Positions 25,050 to 34,578 of a stretch of DNA of 64,000 nucleotides are shown in pieces. Every line of letters starts with the position of its first letter. The first letter of the stretch is position 1. The notes under the pieces are model-generated. The model searched no databases, was not told where the DNA came from, and saw only the letters and a program-made list of their open reading frames with translations. The position numbers and the translations under genes were made by a program. The stretch is taken from NCBI RefSeq assembly GCF_042678305.1, contig NZ_JBHUDT010000007.1; one strand, written 5' to 3'. This DNA comes from Gelatiniphilus marinus. Lineage in GTDB: Bacteria; Bacteroidota; Bacteroidia; Flavobacteriales; Flavobacteriaceae.

Positions 25050-27149
25050 TTAAAGTAGGTTTTTATCTTTTAATGATTTTTTCAGCTCATTATGATTTTC
25101 CCAGAATCTATCTCTAATTTTTTGAATAACTTCATGATATTCTGGATGACTTTTTAAAGTTTTCATTAAGGGATCTTCTTCAATAAACAACAAAACCCAA
25201 TATTGATAATTATTTTTAGTAGCAAATAGCTTTAATTGCTCAATAGCAAGATTTGGGTTTTCTTCGTGTAAGTATTTCATGGCCAAACTAGCTGGCTGGT
25301 ATATAGATTGGTCATTTTTACAATATTCGGCATATGCTTTGTAAAAATCTTCAGCACTTTCATGTAAGCCCATTTTATCGTATACCAATCCAATTTTTAG
25401 ATTTTCTTGTGGGTACATGCTTAACCCATTACTTTCCTTGATTTTTACAAATTTATCATAGTAATAAAACGCACGATCATACTTTTCTTGGAAATAATAA
25501 AACTTTGCCACTTCCTGCATTATATCTAAACGTGTTGTATCTTTTTTCCATTCGTTCTCTAATGCATTTGTAGCCCTTTCTATATTTTGATGCTGAGCGT
25601 ATTGTATAAATACTTTTAAATATGGTGCATAATTATTCTCTGGATTATTATCTAAAGATAAATCTATGTACTTCTTTGCTTCATTTGTAAAACCATTTTG
25701 AACAAAGGCATTGCTTAAAGCCAAATACATATAGCTTTTGCTTATTGAATCGTTTGTTTCAATATCAAGCTGTAAACCTTTTAAGGCGTACTGCAAATAT
25801 TTACCTGTATCCGGAATTGCTCGCGAATACAAATCGGCAAGTATTTGAACCACAGAAGACGAATTGGGATTATATTCTAAAGCTTTTTCTAAATGTGGTA
25901 CAGCCAATCGATATTCATTAACATTAATGTAGTAAAGAGCTTTTGCAATTAAACTTTTGGCAGATTTGGCATCATAAAGCAATGCCTTATCTGCATTATT
26001 GTTGATAATATCATTGTGTTTTTTTTCGGCTTGGTTTAAGTCCAAATAATAGTATGCAATCGCAATATCAGAATATGCGAGCGCAAATTCAGGGTCTTGG
26101 TCTATCGCTTTTTCAAATAAAATAATAGCAGCTTCCAAGCCCTCCTTAGTTTCTTCTTGCAATCGATCAAGCCCTTTTAAGTAATAATCATAGGCTAGTA
26201 AGTTTTCTGTTGGTTTTTTATCAATTTGTTGTAATTCTGCTGGTGTAACTGTTGCCTTTATCGCTTCTGTAATCTTTTTGGCGACGACATTTTGTAAGGA
26301 GAAAATGTCTTCCGTTTTATGATTGTACTGTTCAGCCCATATTGGTGTATCATTTGATGCGTCAATCAATTGAATATTCAATAAAACCTGATTATCAACG
26401 CGTTGCCCGCTTCCTTCAATCAAGTAATTGACATTAAGTTCTTCCGCTATTTCTGAGATGGTCTTATCGGTATTTCTATATTTTTCTACAGAGGTCCTAC
26501 TTATTACTCGGAGATCTCCTATCTTTTGCAAATTGTTTAGTGTCGACTCCATAAGTCCGTTCACAAAATACAGATTATTCGAATCGCTACTCATATTCTT
26601 AAACGGCAATACGGCTATAGATTTTCTAAAGTAAACATCTTCTATACCGGAATTGGGCGTTTCTTTTTGGAAAAACAAGAATGTTACTAGGGTTAAAACC
26701 GAAGCAAATACTAATATTATTTGAGCTCTGTACTGTAGAAAAAAACCTTTTTTAGTAACTTCAATAGCTTCTGCGGTTTGGTTATCTTCTTGTATTAATT
26801 CTGTTTGTTCACCTATTTTTTTTCTAGCTTCGCCTGGCGAATACCCATAATAGTCTCTAAAGCACTTAATGAAATAAGAGTTATTACTAAATCCAACCTG
26901 ATACGATATTTCAGAAACAGTAAGTTCCGTTTCTTCTAACAGCGTCATCCCTTTTTTAAGCCGAACTTCACGAATAAATTGACTAGCACTAAGTTGAGTT
27001 TGTTTCTTAATCTTTCTCAACAAGTTTGATCTACTCATATTCATGAGGCCAGCTAATTCTGACACCCCAAATTGCTCATTAGAGATATTCGCTAAAATAA
27101 GTGCCTCAGCTTGCTCAATAAATTTTCCTTGATGTGAGATGTTAGCCAT
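25050..27149 (-). CDS. membrane-tethered AraC-type regulator with TPR sensor
   Basis: The 699-residue protein joins a cytoplasmic AraC DNA-binding domain (about 15-110; FGVSELAGLMNMSRSNLLRKI and ISYQVGFSNNSYFIKCFR) to one membrane helix (about 142-160). An extracytoplasmic part follows, with a FlgO/CadC-associated domain starting SIAVLPFKNMSSD (177-189) and TPR repeats (about 330-640). The DNA-binding domain is N-terminal, the reverse of soluble AraC proteins, so a periplasmic signal would act across the membrane on DNA. It faces the gene run starting at 27377. A 13-bp direct repeat in the shared intergenic region is a plausible binding site. Confidence 0.8.
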   Translation of the reverse strand: MANISHQGKFIEQAEALILANISNEQFGVSELAGLMNMSRSNLLRKIKKQTQLSASQFIREVRLKKGMTLLEETELTVSEISYQVGFSNNSYFIKCFRDYYGYSPGEARKKIGEQTELIQEDNQTAEAIEVTKKGFFLQYRAQIILVFASVLTLVTFLFFQKETPNSGIEDVYFRKSIAVLPFKNMSSDSNNLYFVNGLMESTLNNLQKIGDLRVISRTSVEKYRNTDKTISEIAEELNVNYLIEGSGQRVDNQVLLNIQLIDASNDTPIWAEQYNHKTEDIFSLQNVVAKKITEAIKATVTPAELQQIDKKPTENLLAYDYYLKGLDRLQEETKEGLEAAIILFEKAIDQDPEFALAYSDIAIAYYYLDLNQAEKKHNDIINNNADKALLYDAKSAKSLIAKALYYINVNEYRLAVPHLEKALEYNPNSSSVVQILADLYSRAIPDTGKYLQYALKGLQLDIETNDSISKSYMYLALSNAFVQNGFTNEAKKYIDLSLDNNPENNYAPYLKVFIQYAQHQNIERATNALENEWKKDTTRLDIMQEVAKFYYFQEKYDRAFYYYDKFVKIKESNGLSMYPQENLKIGLVYDKMGLHESAEDFYKAYAEYCKNDQSIYQPASLAMKYLHEENPNLAIEQLKLFATKNNYQYWVLLFIEEDPLMKTLKSHPEYHEVIQKIRDRFWENHNELKKSLKDKNLL

Positions 27150-27227
27150 GTTGTTTCAAATGTAGAAATTTTTATTTAATCAACGTGCCGCTATAAGTTT
27201 AAAGTGCCTTGTTAAAAAATGGTTGCT

Positions 27228-27260
27228 TGCGTCATAATTTATACTTCTGCGTCATAATTT
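27228..27260. promoter_or_regulatory. 13-bp direct repeat, candidate regulator site
   Basis: TGCGTCATAATTT occurs at 27228-27240 and 27248-27260, a period of 20 bp, or about two helical turns. It lies between the divergently oriented AraC/TPR regulator and the ankyrin lipoprotein gene. AraC-family proteins commonly bind such spaced direct repeats. Confidence 0.45.
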
Positions 27261-27376
27261 TCAACCTCTCATTAAACTTGATACAATTGGCTTCATGCCG
27301 ATTATCAGGCAGCTAGCTTAGTGTCGCATCTTTGTAGAAACAAAAATCAAGGTAGTAATCATTAAAAATTTAAATC

Positions 27377-27970
27377 ATGAAAACACTTAAAATTACATCA
27401 ATTAGAAAGACCGTTCAGATGTTATTCTTTAGCCTTTTATTAACAAGTTCATGCGCACAATCTGACAAGAAAACAAGCTCAGATAGTAATGTTAAAACAA
27501 AAATAACAGTAAACAAGCCCAATATAGATATTCATGGAGCTGTACTTACAGGAAATTTGGATGCCGTTAAGCAACATATTGAAGCAGGTACTGATATTAA
27601 TCAAAAAGAACCTATGAGTGGATCTACACCTTTAATGTCTGCAGCCACTTTTAATAAACCTGAAATCGCTAAAGTACTTATCAATGCAAATGCAGATATG
27701 TCTGTAAAAAATAATGATGGCGGAACGGTTTTACATACGGCAGCATTCTTTGGACGTATAGAAATTGTACAGTTACTTATTGATGCAAAAGCAGATAAAA
27801 CCATTCGTAATAATTTTGGTGCTACACCTAGGGGAATTGTTATGGGAGATTTCGATCAAATGAAACCTATTTATGAAATGTTAACACAGCAACTAAAACC
27901 AATGGGTTTTGAACTTGATTTAAATGAATTGCAAAAAGCACGACCTGTTGTTGCAATGATGTTACAGTAA
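27377..27970 (+). CDS. ankyrin repeat lipoprotein
   Basis: The 197-residue protein starts with a long signal sequence ending in the lipobox LTSSC (Cys26). About three ankyrin repeats follow (residues 55-160; SGSTPLMSAATFNKPEIAKVL, then DGGTVLHTAAFFGRIEIVQLL). Ankyrin repeats bind protein partners, so a periplasmic or surface scaffold role is likely, with the partner unknown. It is the first gene of a rightward run and faces the membrane-tethered regulator, which may control it. Confidence 0.8.
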   Translation: MKTLKITSIRKTVQMLFFSLLLTSSCAQSDKKTSSDSNVKTKITVNKPNIDIHGAVLTGNLDAVKQHIEAGTDINQKEPMSGSTPLMSAATFNKPEIAKVLINANADMSVKNNDGGTVLHTAAFFGRIEIVQLLIDAKADKTIRNNFGATPRGIVMGDFDQMKPIYEMLTQQLKPMGFELDLNELQKARPVVAMMLQ

Positions 27971-27993
27971 TTTAACAATAAACTAAACTTAAA

Positions 27994-29079
27994 ATGACAA
28001 CAGAAAGAAGATACGATATTGATTGGTTGAGGGTAATTGCTATTGGTTTATTACTTATATATCATATAGCTATAGTTTTCCAACCATGGGCCTTGTTCAT
28101 TGGTTTTATAAAAAGTGAAAAATCATTAGAAAGTATATGGATACCTATGACAATTCTGAACGTTTGGCGTATTCCTCTGTTGTTCTTTGTCTCTGGAATG
28201 GGCTTGTATTTTGCAATGAAAAAAAGAAACTGGAAGCAATTGTTCTTAGAGCGAGCTAAACGAATTTTCTTGCCCTTTGTGTTCGGAATTTTGGTTATCA
28301 CACCATTACATTTTTTAATTTTTCAGAACTACTACAATATGCCACTGAGTTATTTTCCGCACATGGGACACTTATGGTTTTTAGGAAACATTGTTGTCTA
28401 TGTTGTAGTGTTGTCACCTGTTTTATTCTATTTGAAGAATAACGAAAATGGAAAATTTAGGAAAGCCATTTCAAAAGTGATGACCTATGCCATAGGACCA
28501 TTATCTATATCAGTATTTTTTATGTTAGAAGTAGGTTTTGTTAAACCACAGCTATTTGAGCTGTACGCTAAAACTTGGCATGGATTTTTTATCGGGTTTT
28601 TGGCTTTCTTCTTTGGTTTTCTTTTTGTGTATAGCGGTAAAGCATTCTGGCAAACCGTTTCAAAATGGAAATGGTTATATATCGGCTTGGCCACAATCCT
28701 CTTCCTAATTCGTTTCACTGGATTTGAGTCATTATCAAATATGTATGTAACCACCATAGAATCTAATGTTTGGATATTGGGTTTATTCGGAATAGGATAT
28801 AGCTACTTTAATAAACCAAGTGCATTACTAAGCTATTTAAGTGCAGCTGTTTATCCTGTTTATATTATTCACATGTTTGTATTATATGCAGGTGCATTAC
28901 TCATTCTGCCTTTAGATCTTCATCCTATGCTAGAATTTATAGGAATCACTCTATTTACGTTTATAGTCTGTTTTCTTATTTATGAATTTATCCTCAGACG
29001 CATTAATATTTTAAGACCATTGTTTGGATTGAAATGGAAATTTAAAGGCGTAACACAGAAAAAATTAAAGCGTATTTAG
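27994..29079 (+). CDS. acyltransferase family 3 membrane protein
   Basis: This 361-residue protein has about ten membrane helices and the family-3 acyltransferase start RRYDIDWLRVIAIGLLLIYH (catalytic His in the first helix). RIPLLFFVSGMGLYFA follows. Members transfer acetyl or other acyl groups to sugars or lipids at the membrane. It follows the ankyrin gene by 23 bp. The acceptor is unknown. Confidence 0.83.
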   Translation: MTTERRYDIDWLRVIAIGLLLIYHIAIVFQPWALFIGFIKSEKSLESIWIPMTILNVWRIPLLFFVSGMGLYFAMKKRNWKQLFLERAKRIFLPFVFGILVITPLHFLIFQNYYNMPLSYFPHMGHLWFLGNIVVYVVVLSPVLFYLKNNENGKFRKAISKVMTYAIGPLSISVFFMLEVGFVKPQLFELYAKTWHGFFIGFLAFFFGFLFVYSGKAFWQTVSKWKWLYIGLATILFLIRFTGFESLSNMYVTTIESNVWILGLFGIGYSYFNKPSALLSYLSAAVYPVYIIHMFVLYAGALLILPLDLHPMLEFIGITLFTFIVCFLIYEFILRRINILRPLFGLKWKFKGVTQKKLKRI

Positions 29080-29125
29080 AGCCCAATTCAACACGTTGTA
29101 TTTCAATTTGATAAATCATTAAATC

Positions 29126-29311
29126 ATGATAAAATTATTTAGAAAAAATAGATTAAGAATGATTACCAAAAATAAATTTGGAGCCTATTTAGCTTATGCC
29201 GCTGGATAAATTATTCTGGTTGTTGTTGGAATCCTCATTGCATTAGCAATTAATGAACATTCAAATAGGGGTCAAAACATTTCATATATTCTATTCTTAG
29301 CACTTATTTAA
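29126..29311 (+). pseudogene. truncated DUF6090-like small membrane protein with in-frame stop
   Basis: From the ATG at 29126 the frame reads MIKLFRKNRLRMITKNKFG and AYLAYAAG, then a TAA at 29207-29209, then IILVVVGILIALAINEHSNR and a second stop at 29309. Intact DUF6090 proteins have an N-terminal basic patch followed by 'GEIILVVIGILIALQINNW' and continue for 150 or more residues. Here a GAA-to-TAA change breaks the gene and the C-terminal domain is missing. Confidence 0.65.
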
Positions 29312-29317
29312 AAAAAA

Positions 29318-29896
29318 ATGAAACGATTAACCAAATTTATAGAAAAGAATAGTTCAGGAAAAAAAGTTTTAGGTCTTTTTATCTTGACAAATGCTGTTTA
29401 CACCTTTATGCTCACTGTTACAATTCCCAAAACAATGGAATTCTCTAACGGAATGAAATTACTGGATATGATGCCTACAGGATATGATTTGGATTATGTA
29501 AGTGAATTATTTAGTTTTCTTGGAGAAAATGGACGTTTGACATATCTAACCAACCAAATACCTGTGGATATGATTTACCCACTACTATTCGGACTTTCTT
29601 ACTGTTTGCTTTTGGGATATCTCTTGAAAAAAATGAATAAATTAAACTCCCAATATATTTATCTATGCCTAATACCGATAATTGCAGGTATTGCAGATTA
29701 TTTGGAAAATATCGGCATTATAGCAATGTTAAAAAACTATCCTGAATTAACAGCGGTTGCTGTAAAAACAACTAGTTTCTTTTCTCTAATAAAAAGTATT
29801 TCGACAAGTGTTTTTTTTATAGTCTTGATAGTAATGCTAATTATACTTGGAATTAAATTTATGAAAAGGAATAAAACAAGTGCTAATAATGTGTAA
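29318..29896 (+). CDS. hypothetical five-helix membrane protein
   Basis: The 192-residue protein has membrane helices near residues 17-35, 85-105, 117-137 and 155-182. Between the first two lies a loop containing MPTGYDLDYVSELFSFLG. I recognise it only as a conserved hypothetical membrane protein of soil and marine Bacteroidetes. It is co-oriented with the surrounding genes and sits where the DUF6090 gene was truncated. No catalytic motif is visible. Confidence 0.5.
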   Translation: MKRLTKFIEKNSSGKKVLGLFILTNAVYTFMLTVTIPKTMEFSNGMKLLDMMPTGYDLDYVSELFSFLGENGRLTYLTNQIPVDMIYPLLFGLSYCLLLGYLLKKMNKLNSQYIYLCLIPIIAGIADYLENIGIIAMLKNYPELTAVAVKTTSFFSLIKSISTSVFFIVLIVMLIILGIKFMKRNKTSANNV

Positions 29897-30027
29897 CCGC
29901 AATTACGACGGATTCGACTACATCCGAATCCACTTGGAATTGCTAAAGTTCGTGTCAAACCGAAAATTGTAACAATTACACTGTTACATAGTCAGAACTT
30001 ATATAAAATAATAAAATTAAATAATCT

Positions 30028-30714
30028 ATGATAGTAAATACAGAACAGAAAAAAATAATTAATACCGCCAGAATAACTGGCTTATGGTATTTAATGATGG
30101 CTATTACAGGAATTCTAGGGTTTATGGTCTTTCATTCTCAAATATTTGTATCTGGTAATCCTGAACAAACGCTAACCAATTTAGTAGAATTAGAATCTAC
30201 AGCAAGAATTAGGCTGCTATTAGAGTTTGCTATAGTAATATCACAAGCACTTACCGCAGTCTGGTTTTTTAAATTATTTAAAGATAATTATGAATGGGAA
30301 GCTTGGACTTTAGGTATATGGGGAATGGTAAATGCTTTAGCCATTATGATAAGTGCAATTTCAATCGCCTCAGCAATAGGTATTGCAAATTCGAATATAA
30401 GTGCTACGGAAGACAAAATTTTACTAATTCAAGGCTTTCAACATATAATTTCAAATGCTTGGGGTATTGGTGGTCTATTTTTCGGGTTATGGCTATTTCC
30501 AATGGGGTACATAGTTATCAAATCTAAAAGGTTGCCTGTCTGGTTAGGAAGAGTTATTGTTTTAGGTGGTATAGGTTATATAATTTCTACTTTTATACGT
30601 TATGCTGGAATTGATTTTAGCTTCAATAGATTTCTTATGCTGCCAGCAACCATTGGTGAATTTTGGATGATTGGTTATTTGCTAATCTTTGGAATAAGAC
30701 CTATTAAAGAGTGA
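30028..30714 (+). CDS. DUF4386 family membrane protein
   Basis: This 228-residue protein has about six membrane helices with the DUF4386 N-terminal pattern (ARITGLWYLMMAITGILGFM) and late pattern (RLPVWLGRVIVLGGIGYII). The family's function is unknown. It stands alone between two intergenic gaps of more than 45 bp in the accessory run. Confidence 0.78.
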   Translation: MIVNTEQKKIINTARITGLWYLMMAITGILGFMVFHSQIFVSGNPEQTLTNLVELESTARIRLLLEFAIVISQALTAVWFFKLFKDNYEWEAWTLGIWGMVNALAIMISAISIASAIGIANSNISATEDKILLIQGFQHIISNAWGIGGLFFGLWLFPMGYIVIKSKRLPVWLGRVIVLGGIGYIISTFIRYAGIDFSFNRFLMLPATIGEFWMIGYLLIFGIRPIKE

Positions 30715-30761
30715 ATTAATCGGAAACAATCAAAAAACGAACAGTTATAAATTCAATTAAA

Positions 30762-32075
30762 ATGAAAACACTTAAAAAATATCTGCTACCATGTATGTTA
30801 TTCTTGTGTTATACTATCATAGCTCAAACCAAAATAATGTCGTTTGAGAATGTGAATGTTATACCTATGAATATTGACACTTTAATTACCAACCAAAGAG
30901 TAATTATTGCAGATGGCAAAATATTGAAAATTGAATCAGCTACTAAAATAGCAACCAATCATGTAGATGTTACAATAGAAGCTTCAGGTAAATATCTAAT
31001 TCCTGGTTTAGTAGAAACGCATTATCATCTACAAAATGATATTGAAAATGAGTTCAAACTTTTAATTGCTAACGGAATCACTTCTGCAAGAAATATGGCA
31101 GAGTATAATGGTCAGGATCAAATAAAAATAAGAGAACTTGCTCAAAGTAATGCTATTTTATCCCCTCACTATTACACAACTGGACCTTATCTAAAGCGAC
31201 ATGATTTTAGTCATGTTGATTCTGTTGATGTAATTGTTAATTATCATAAAAAAAGAGGTTATGACTACCTGAAAATTGCCGATAATTTGCCAAAAGATAT
31301 TTATTTAAAACTCTTAGAAACAGCACATAATGAAAATGTTGAAATTGTTGGTCACGGACAAAGAGAACTGCCTCTAGAATTTTCTTTACGAATTAAATCT
31401 ATTGCTCATATAGAAGAGTTTATGAATATTTTCTCAAAAGAAGAGCGTTCATCTATTAGTTATCTTAATGAAGCAGCAAAAGAAATAAAGACCAGTGGTG
31501 TTTATGTATCGCCTACACTTGGAATATTTGAAATGATAAGTAAATATGCGGATAAGGAAAAATCAGAGCTATTGAATAACGACAAAAACAATAAATACCT
31601 TCCAAAACATTATTCGGACTATTGGATGTCAGAGAAAATCAATTACAGAAAAAATTCTTGGTTTACTGATGAGGAATCGCTAATTCGACTAGAAAAAGAA
31701 TTAGAGTGGCAAAAAGAATTCACTTTACTACTGCATAAACAAGGCGTACCATTAATGGCCGGAAGTGATACCTATGGTTTGTTTCTACCGGGTTTTTCCT
31801 TGCATCGTGAATTAGAGTTAATACGCAGTTCAGGGCTTTCAAACTACGAAACACTTAAAACTGCAACAGTAGTGCCTGCTCGATATTTAAATACCATATC
31901 GCAAAGCGGAACTGTTAGTGAAGGAAAATTAGCCGATTTGGTTTTATTAGATAAAAATCCATTAGAAAATATTAAAAATACAAAGACAATAGTTGGTGTG
32001 GTAATTAAAGGAGAATGGTTAGACCGAGAAAAATTAAATAATCTATTATTAGAAGTCGAAAATTCGAACCAGTAA
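30762..32075 (+). CDS. secreted metal-dependent amidohydrolase
   Basis: The 437-residue protein has a signal peptide (about 1-21) and an imidazolonepropionase/prolidase-like amidohydrolase barrel. Metal-site residues are visible: HYH in LVETHYHLQND, a probable bridging Lys in GYDYLKIADNL, His in EIVGHGQRE and IAHIEEF, and Asp in MAGSDTYG. It ends with the typical LADLVLLDKNPLENI return to the beta-sandwich domain. It probably hydrolyses a cyclic amide or peptide-like bond in the periplasm; the substrate is unknown. Confidence 0.82.
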   Translation: MKTLKKYLLPCMLFLCYTIIAQTKIMSFENVNVIPMNIDTLITNQRVIIADGKILKIESATKIATNHVDVTIEASGKYLIPGLVETHYHLQNDIENEFKLLIANGITSARNMAEYNGQDQIKIRELAQSNAILSPHYYTTGPYLKRHDFSHVDSVDVIVNYHKKRGYDYLKIADNLPKDIYLKLLETAHNENVEIVGHGQRELPLEFSLRIKSIAHIEEFMNIFSKEERSSISYLNEAAKEIKTSGVYVSPTLGIFEMISKYADKEKSELLNNDKNNKYLPKHYSDYWMSEKINYRKNSWFTDEESLIRLEKELEWQKEFTLLLHKQGVPLMAGSDTYGLFLPGFSLHRELELIRSSGLSNYETLKTATVVPARYLNTISQSGTVSEGKLADLVLLDKNPLENIKNTKTIVGVVIKGEWLDREKLNNLLLEVENSNQ

Positions 32076-32140
32076 AAGAGTTGTAATAACATATTTGATA
32101 AACAGGAGTTTATCAATTATTTCAAAAACCTAAAATTAAT

Positions 32141-33055
32141 ATGAAAGCAGTAGTTTATGAAAAATACGGTTCACCAAAGGTTCTCAAAATAAAGGACATA
32201 GAGAAACCTAAACCTACGGAAGATGAAATATTAGTAAAAATTTATTCAGCTACAGTAACTTCGGGAGATGTTAGATTACGAAGTTCTGATTTTCCTCCTT
32301 TATTTTGGCTTCCTGCAAGATTGATATTTGGACTTTTTAAACCCAAAAAAAAAATTCTAGGGCACGAATTAGCAGGAGTAGTGGAAGACGTTGGAAAAAA
32401 TGTAACTGAATTTAAGGTTGGCGACAGCGTATTTGGAACCACAACAATGCTAAATACAGGTTCTTATGCCGAATATATATGCCTACCTCAAAAATGGAAA
32501 AATGGAGTGGTAGGTTTAAAACCAAAAAATTTAACTTACCAAGAATCTGCTGCATTACCAGTTGGAGCAATGACTGCAATGTACCTTTTAGAAAAAGCCA
32601 ATTTAACTAATGGACAAATCGTTTTAATTTATGGTGCCTCTGGAAGTGTTGGTAGTTATGCAGTACAATTAGCATCTCAACAGAGAGCAAAAGTAACTGG
32701 CGTTTGCAGTACTGCCAATTTTGAAATGGTAAAATCGTTAGGTGCTGAAAATTTAATCGATTATAAAAAAGAAGATTTTTCCAAAAGAAATAAAAAGTTC
32801 GACATCGTTTTTGATGCTGTTGGAAAAACGACTAAAGCAAAAGCAAAAAAGGTTCTTAAAACTGGAGGGAATTTTGTCTCAGTTAAAATGTTGACAAAAG
32901 AGAAGATCGAACATCTTAAATTAATAAAAAATATGGCTGAAGAAGGGAAGTTGAAGCCTTTTATAGACAAGTCATTTAATCTTGATGACATTGAAAAAGC
33001 TCACGAATATGTTGAAAAAGGGCATAAAAGAGGAAATGTGGTCATCACTATTTAA
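32141..33055 (+). CDS. NAD(P)H-dependent quinone oxidoreductase-like MDR protein
   Basis: The 304-residue protein belongs to the medium-chain dehydrogenase/reductase superfamily, in the branch without catalytic zinc. The N-terminal GroES-like domain contains ILGHELAGVVEDVG. The Rossmann domain has LIYGASGSVGSYAVQLA and IDYKKEDF, and the C-terminal helix contains AHEYVEKGHKRGNVVI. It probably reduces quinones or enals with NADPH. It is the last intact gene of the run before decayed genes. Confidence 0.85.
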   Translation: MKAVVYEKYGSPKVLKIKDIEKPKPTEDEILVKIYSATVTSGDVRLRSSDFPPLFWLPARLIFGLFKPKKKILGHELAGVVEDVGKNVTEFKVGDSVFGTTTMLNTGSYAEYICLPQKWKNGVVGLKPKNLTYQESAALPVGAMTAMYLLEKANLTNGQIVLIYGASGSVGSYAVQLASQQRAKVTGVCSTANFEMVKSLGAENLIDYKKEDFSKRNKKFDIVFDAVGKTTKAKAKKVLKTGGNFVSVKMLTKEKIEHLKLIKNMAEEGKLKPFIDKSFNLDDIEKAHEYVEKGHKRGNVVITI

Positions 33056-33109
33056 CAGTGATATATACTATTTCAATTTATAAAACATCAATCAAAAAAC
33101 GAACAATCT

Positions 33110-33274
33110 ATGTTTTTCAAATCAAAAGAAGGAAAAGAAAAAATCATAACCCTTTACAATCAGAAGTTAAATGAACTGAATGTTGAATATACTGAGAAAA
33201 TTGTAGAAACAAAGTTTGGTGCCACAAATGTTATTATTACTTCTTTTCGTTTTCTTGAGTGTTTAAATACTTGA
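33110..33274 (+). pseudogene. alpha/beta hydrolase, N-terminal fragment
   Basis: The 54-codon frame from 33110 begins MFFKSKEGKEKIITLYNQKL and continues to TKFGATNVII. This resembles the N-terminus of a Bacteroidetes alpha/beta hydrolase family that next reads '..NPPLVLVHGSNG'. Here the match ends at about 33237, where the complement of the neighbouring protease gene begins. The oxyanion and catalytic parts are gone. The same 17-bp leader block as at 30727 precedes it. Confidence 0.5.
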
Positions 33275-34377
33275 TTTTAATTTTTTCTTTTTGCTTAAAC
33301 TCATATCCATTTAAGTAGCCAACACAATCTTCTGAAATATTTATGGTTAAGAAATTATCAATCATTAAAATTTTATTTCCAGCTTGTAACCCAAGCTTTT
33401 CAGCTTTAGAATCTTTCAAAATATATTTTACTAACTAAGTTCCATTTTCTATTGTAATGTCAAATCCTAAAGTCTTAAAAGGCTCAAAATTATTAATTAC
33501 AGAATATGGTTCGTAATAAAACCAGCCATTTTTATAATCAAGCGTTAGTTTTCCATATTTTAAAATCCCTGCGCCAATTCTTGCTGCGCTCACTTTCGAG
33601 AATTGAGAATAGAAATTCGTAAATGTAGTATTTGCTATATCAAAACGCTTTGTTTTTTCCCTGTAGCGATTGGTGCGTTTTATATTTTCCATGGTAACAC
33701 CAAATGAGAATACGCCATAAAATGAAAGGATACCATTTATTCTAATCTTCTTTTCAACATCACTTGTTTTCGGGCTATAAAAATCGCCTGGACCAGAATC
33801 AAATTCTATATATTCATTTTTGTCATTTATTCTCAATTTCACATTAGGCAATCCTCTTTTGCTTATTTTGGGTTTAGTTTTATAATTTTTCTTTAATTTA
33901 ACATCATCAATATTTTCAGTTAAGCGAAATGAATTTTGAAGCGAGGTCGAATTGTATTATTACATTGTCAAAAAAGTCTCTTCCAATCATTCCATCAAGT
34001 TCACAACAACTATAAGGATATTTGCTGTGCAAATTGCTAACGATTGCTTTCCTGTCTCTAAATGCCCAATTGCCAATTTTAATTTCTGGTATGTTTACAG
34101 CTTTTATCTCAATCTCTTTTCTGTTAATTCCAGCTATTGTGGTTGATTCTGTTTGTTTAAAATTGAACTCATTTTGAAGGTTTTCGGAAATTTCAAATAT
34201 GCCGCCAGTATCAACAAGAAACTTATATGATTTTCCATCTATTTGAACTGGAATAATTATTTTTTCTTTAATGAGTTCAAAATATAACTTTCCACTGTCA
34301 TTATGTGATTTAGATTCCTGTCCAACAGATTGTAACGAAACAGCAATCATCCCCATAAAAAACAATATTAATTTCAT
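33237..34377 (-). pseudogene. aspartyl protease with PDZ domain, broken
   Basis: Three consecutive frames form one retropepsin-like protein of roughly 375 residues. The first (34377-33916) has a signal peptide, FLVDTGG (catalytic DTG) and GMIGRDFFD. A one-base shift near 33918 is needed to continue through TENIDDVKLKKNYK into the second (33851-33435). An in-frame TAG at 33435 interrupts it before the PDZ-like end (SKAEKLGLQAGNKILMIDN). One frameshift plus one nonsense codon indicate a pseudogene. Its 3' end abuts the truncated hydrolase, marking a rearrangement junction. Confidence 0.75.
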
Positions 34378-34548
34378 CGAAAATTTTTGTTTAAATTATC
34401 GCCAATGCTTTGCAGGTAAGAAATCGTTTTAAAAGCTTCTGTTTTCCGTTACTCAAACAAGTTAAGCACAAGTAAACGAAGGTGTGGTTTTTTTTTAAAG
34501 AAAGTCAAGTTTAAGCCAAAACAATCAAATGCTTTGCGTATTGGCGCT

Positions 34549-34560
34549 CCTGCCGGCAGG
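34549..34560. repeat. short GC-rich palindrome (REP-like)
   Basis: CCTGCCGGCAGG is a perfect 12-bp palindrome, GC-rich against an AT-rich background, just downstream of the usp gene. Similar palindromes recur between genes in flavobacterial genomes. Confidence 0.5.
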
Positions 34561-34578
34561 TAGTTTTTTGCAAAAAAT

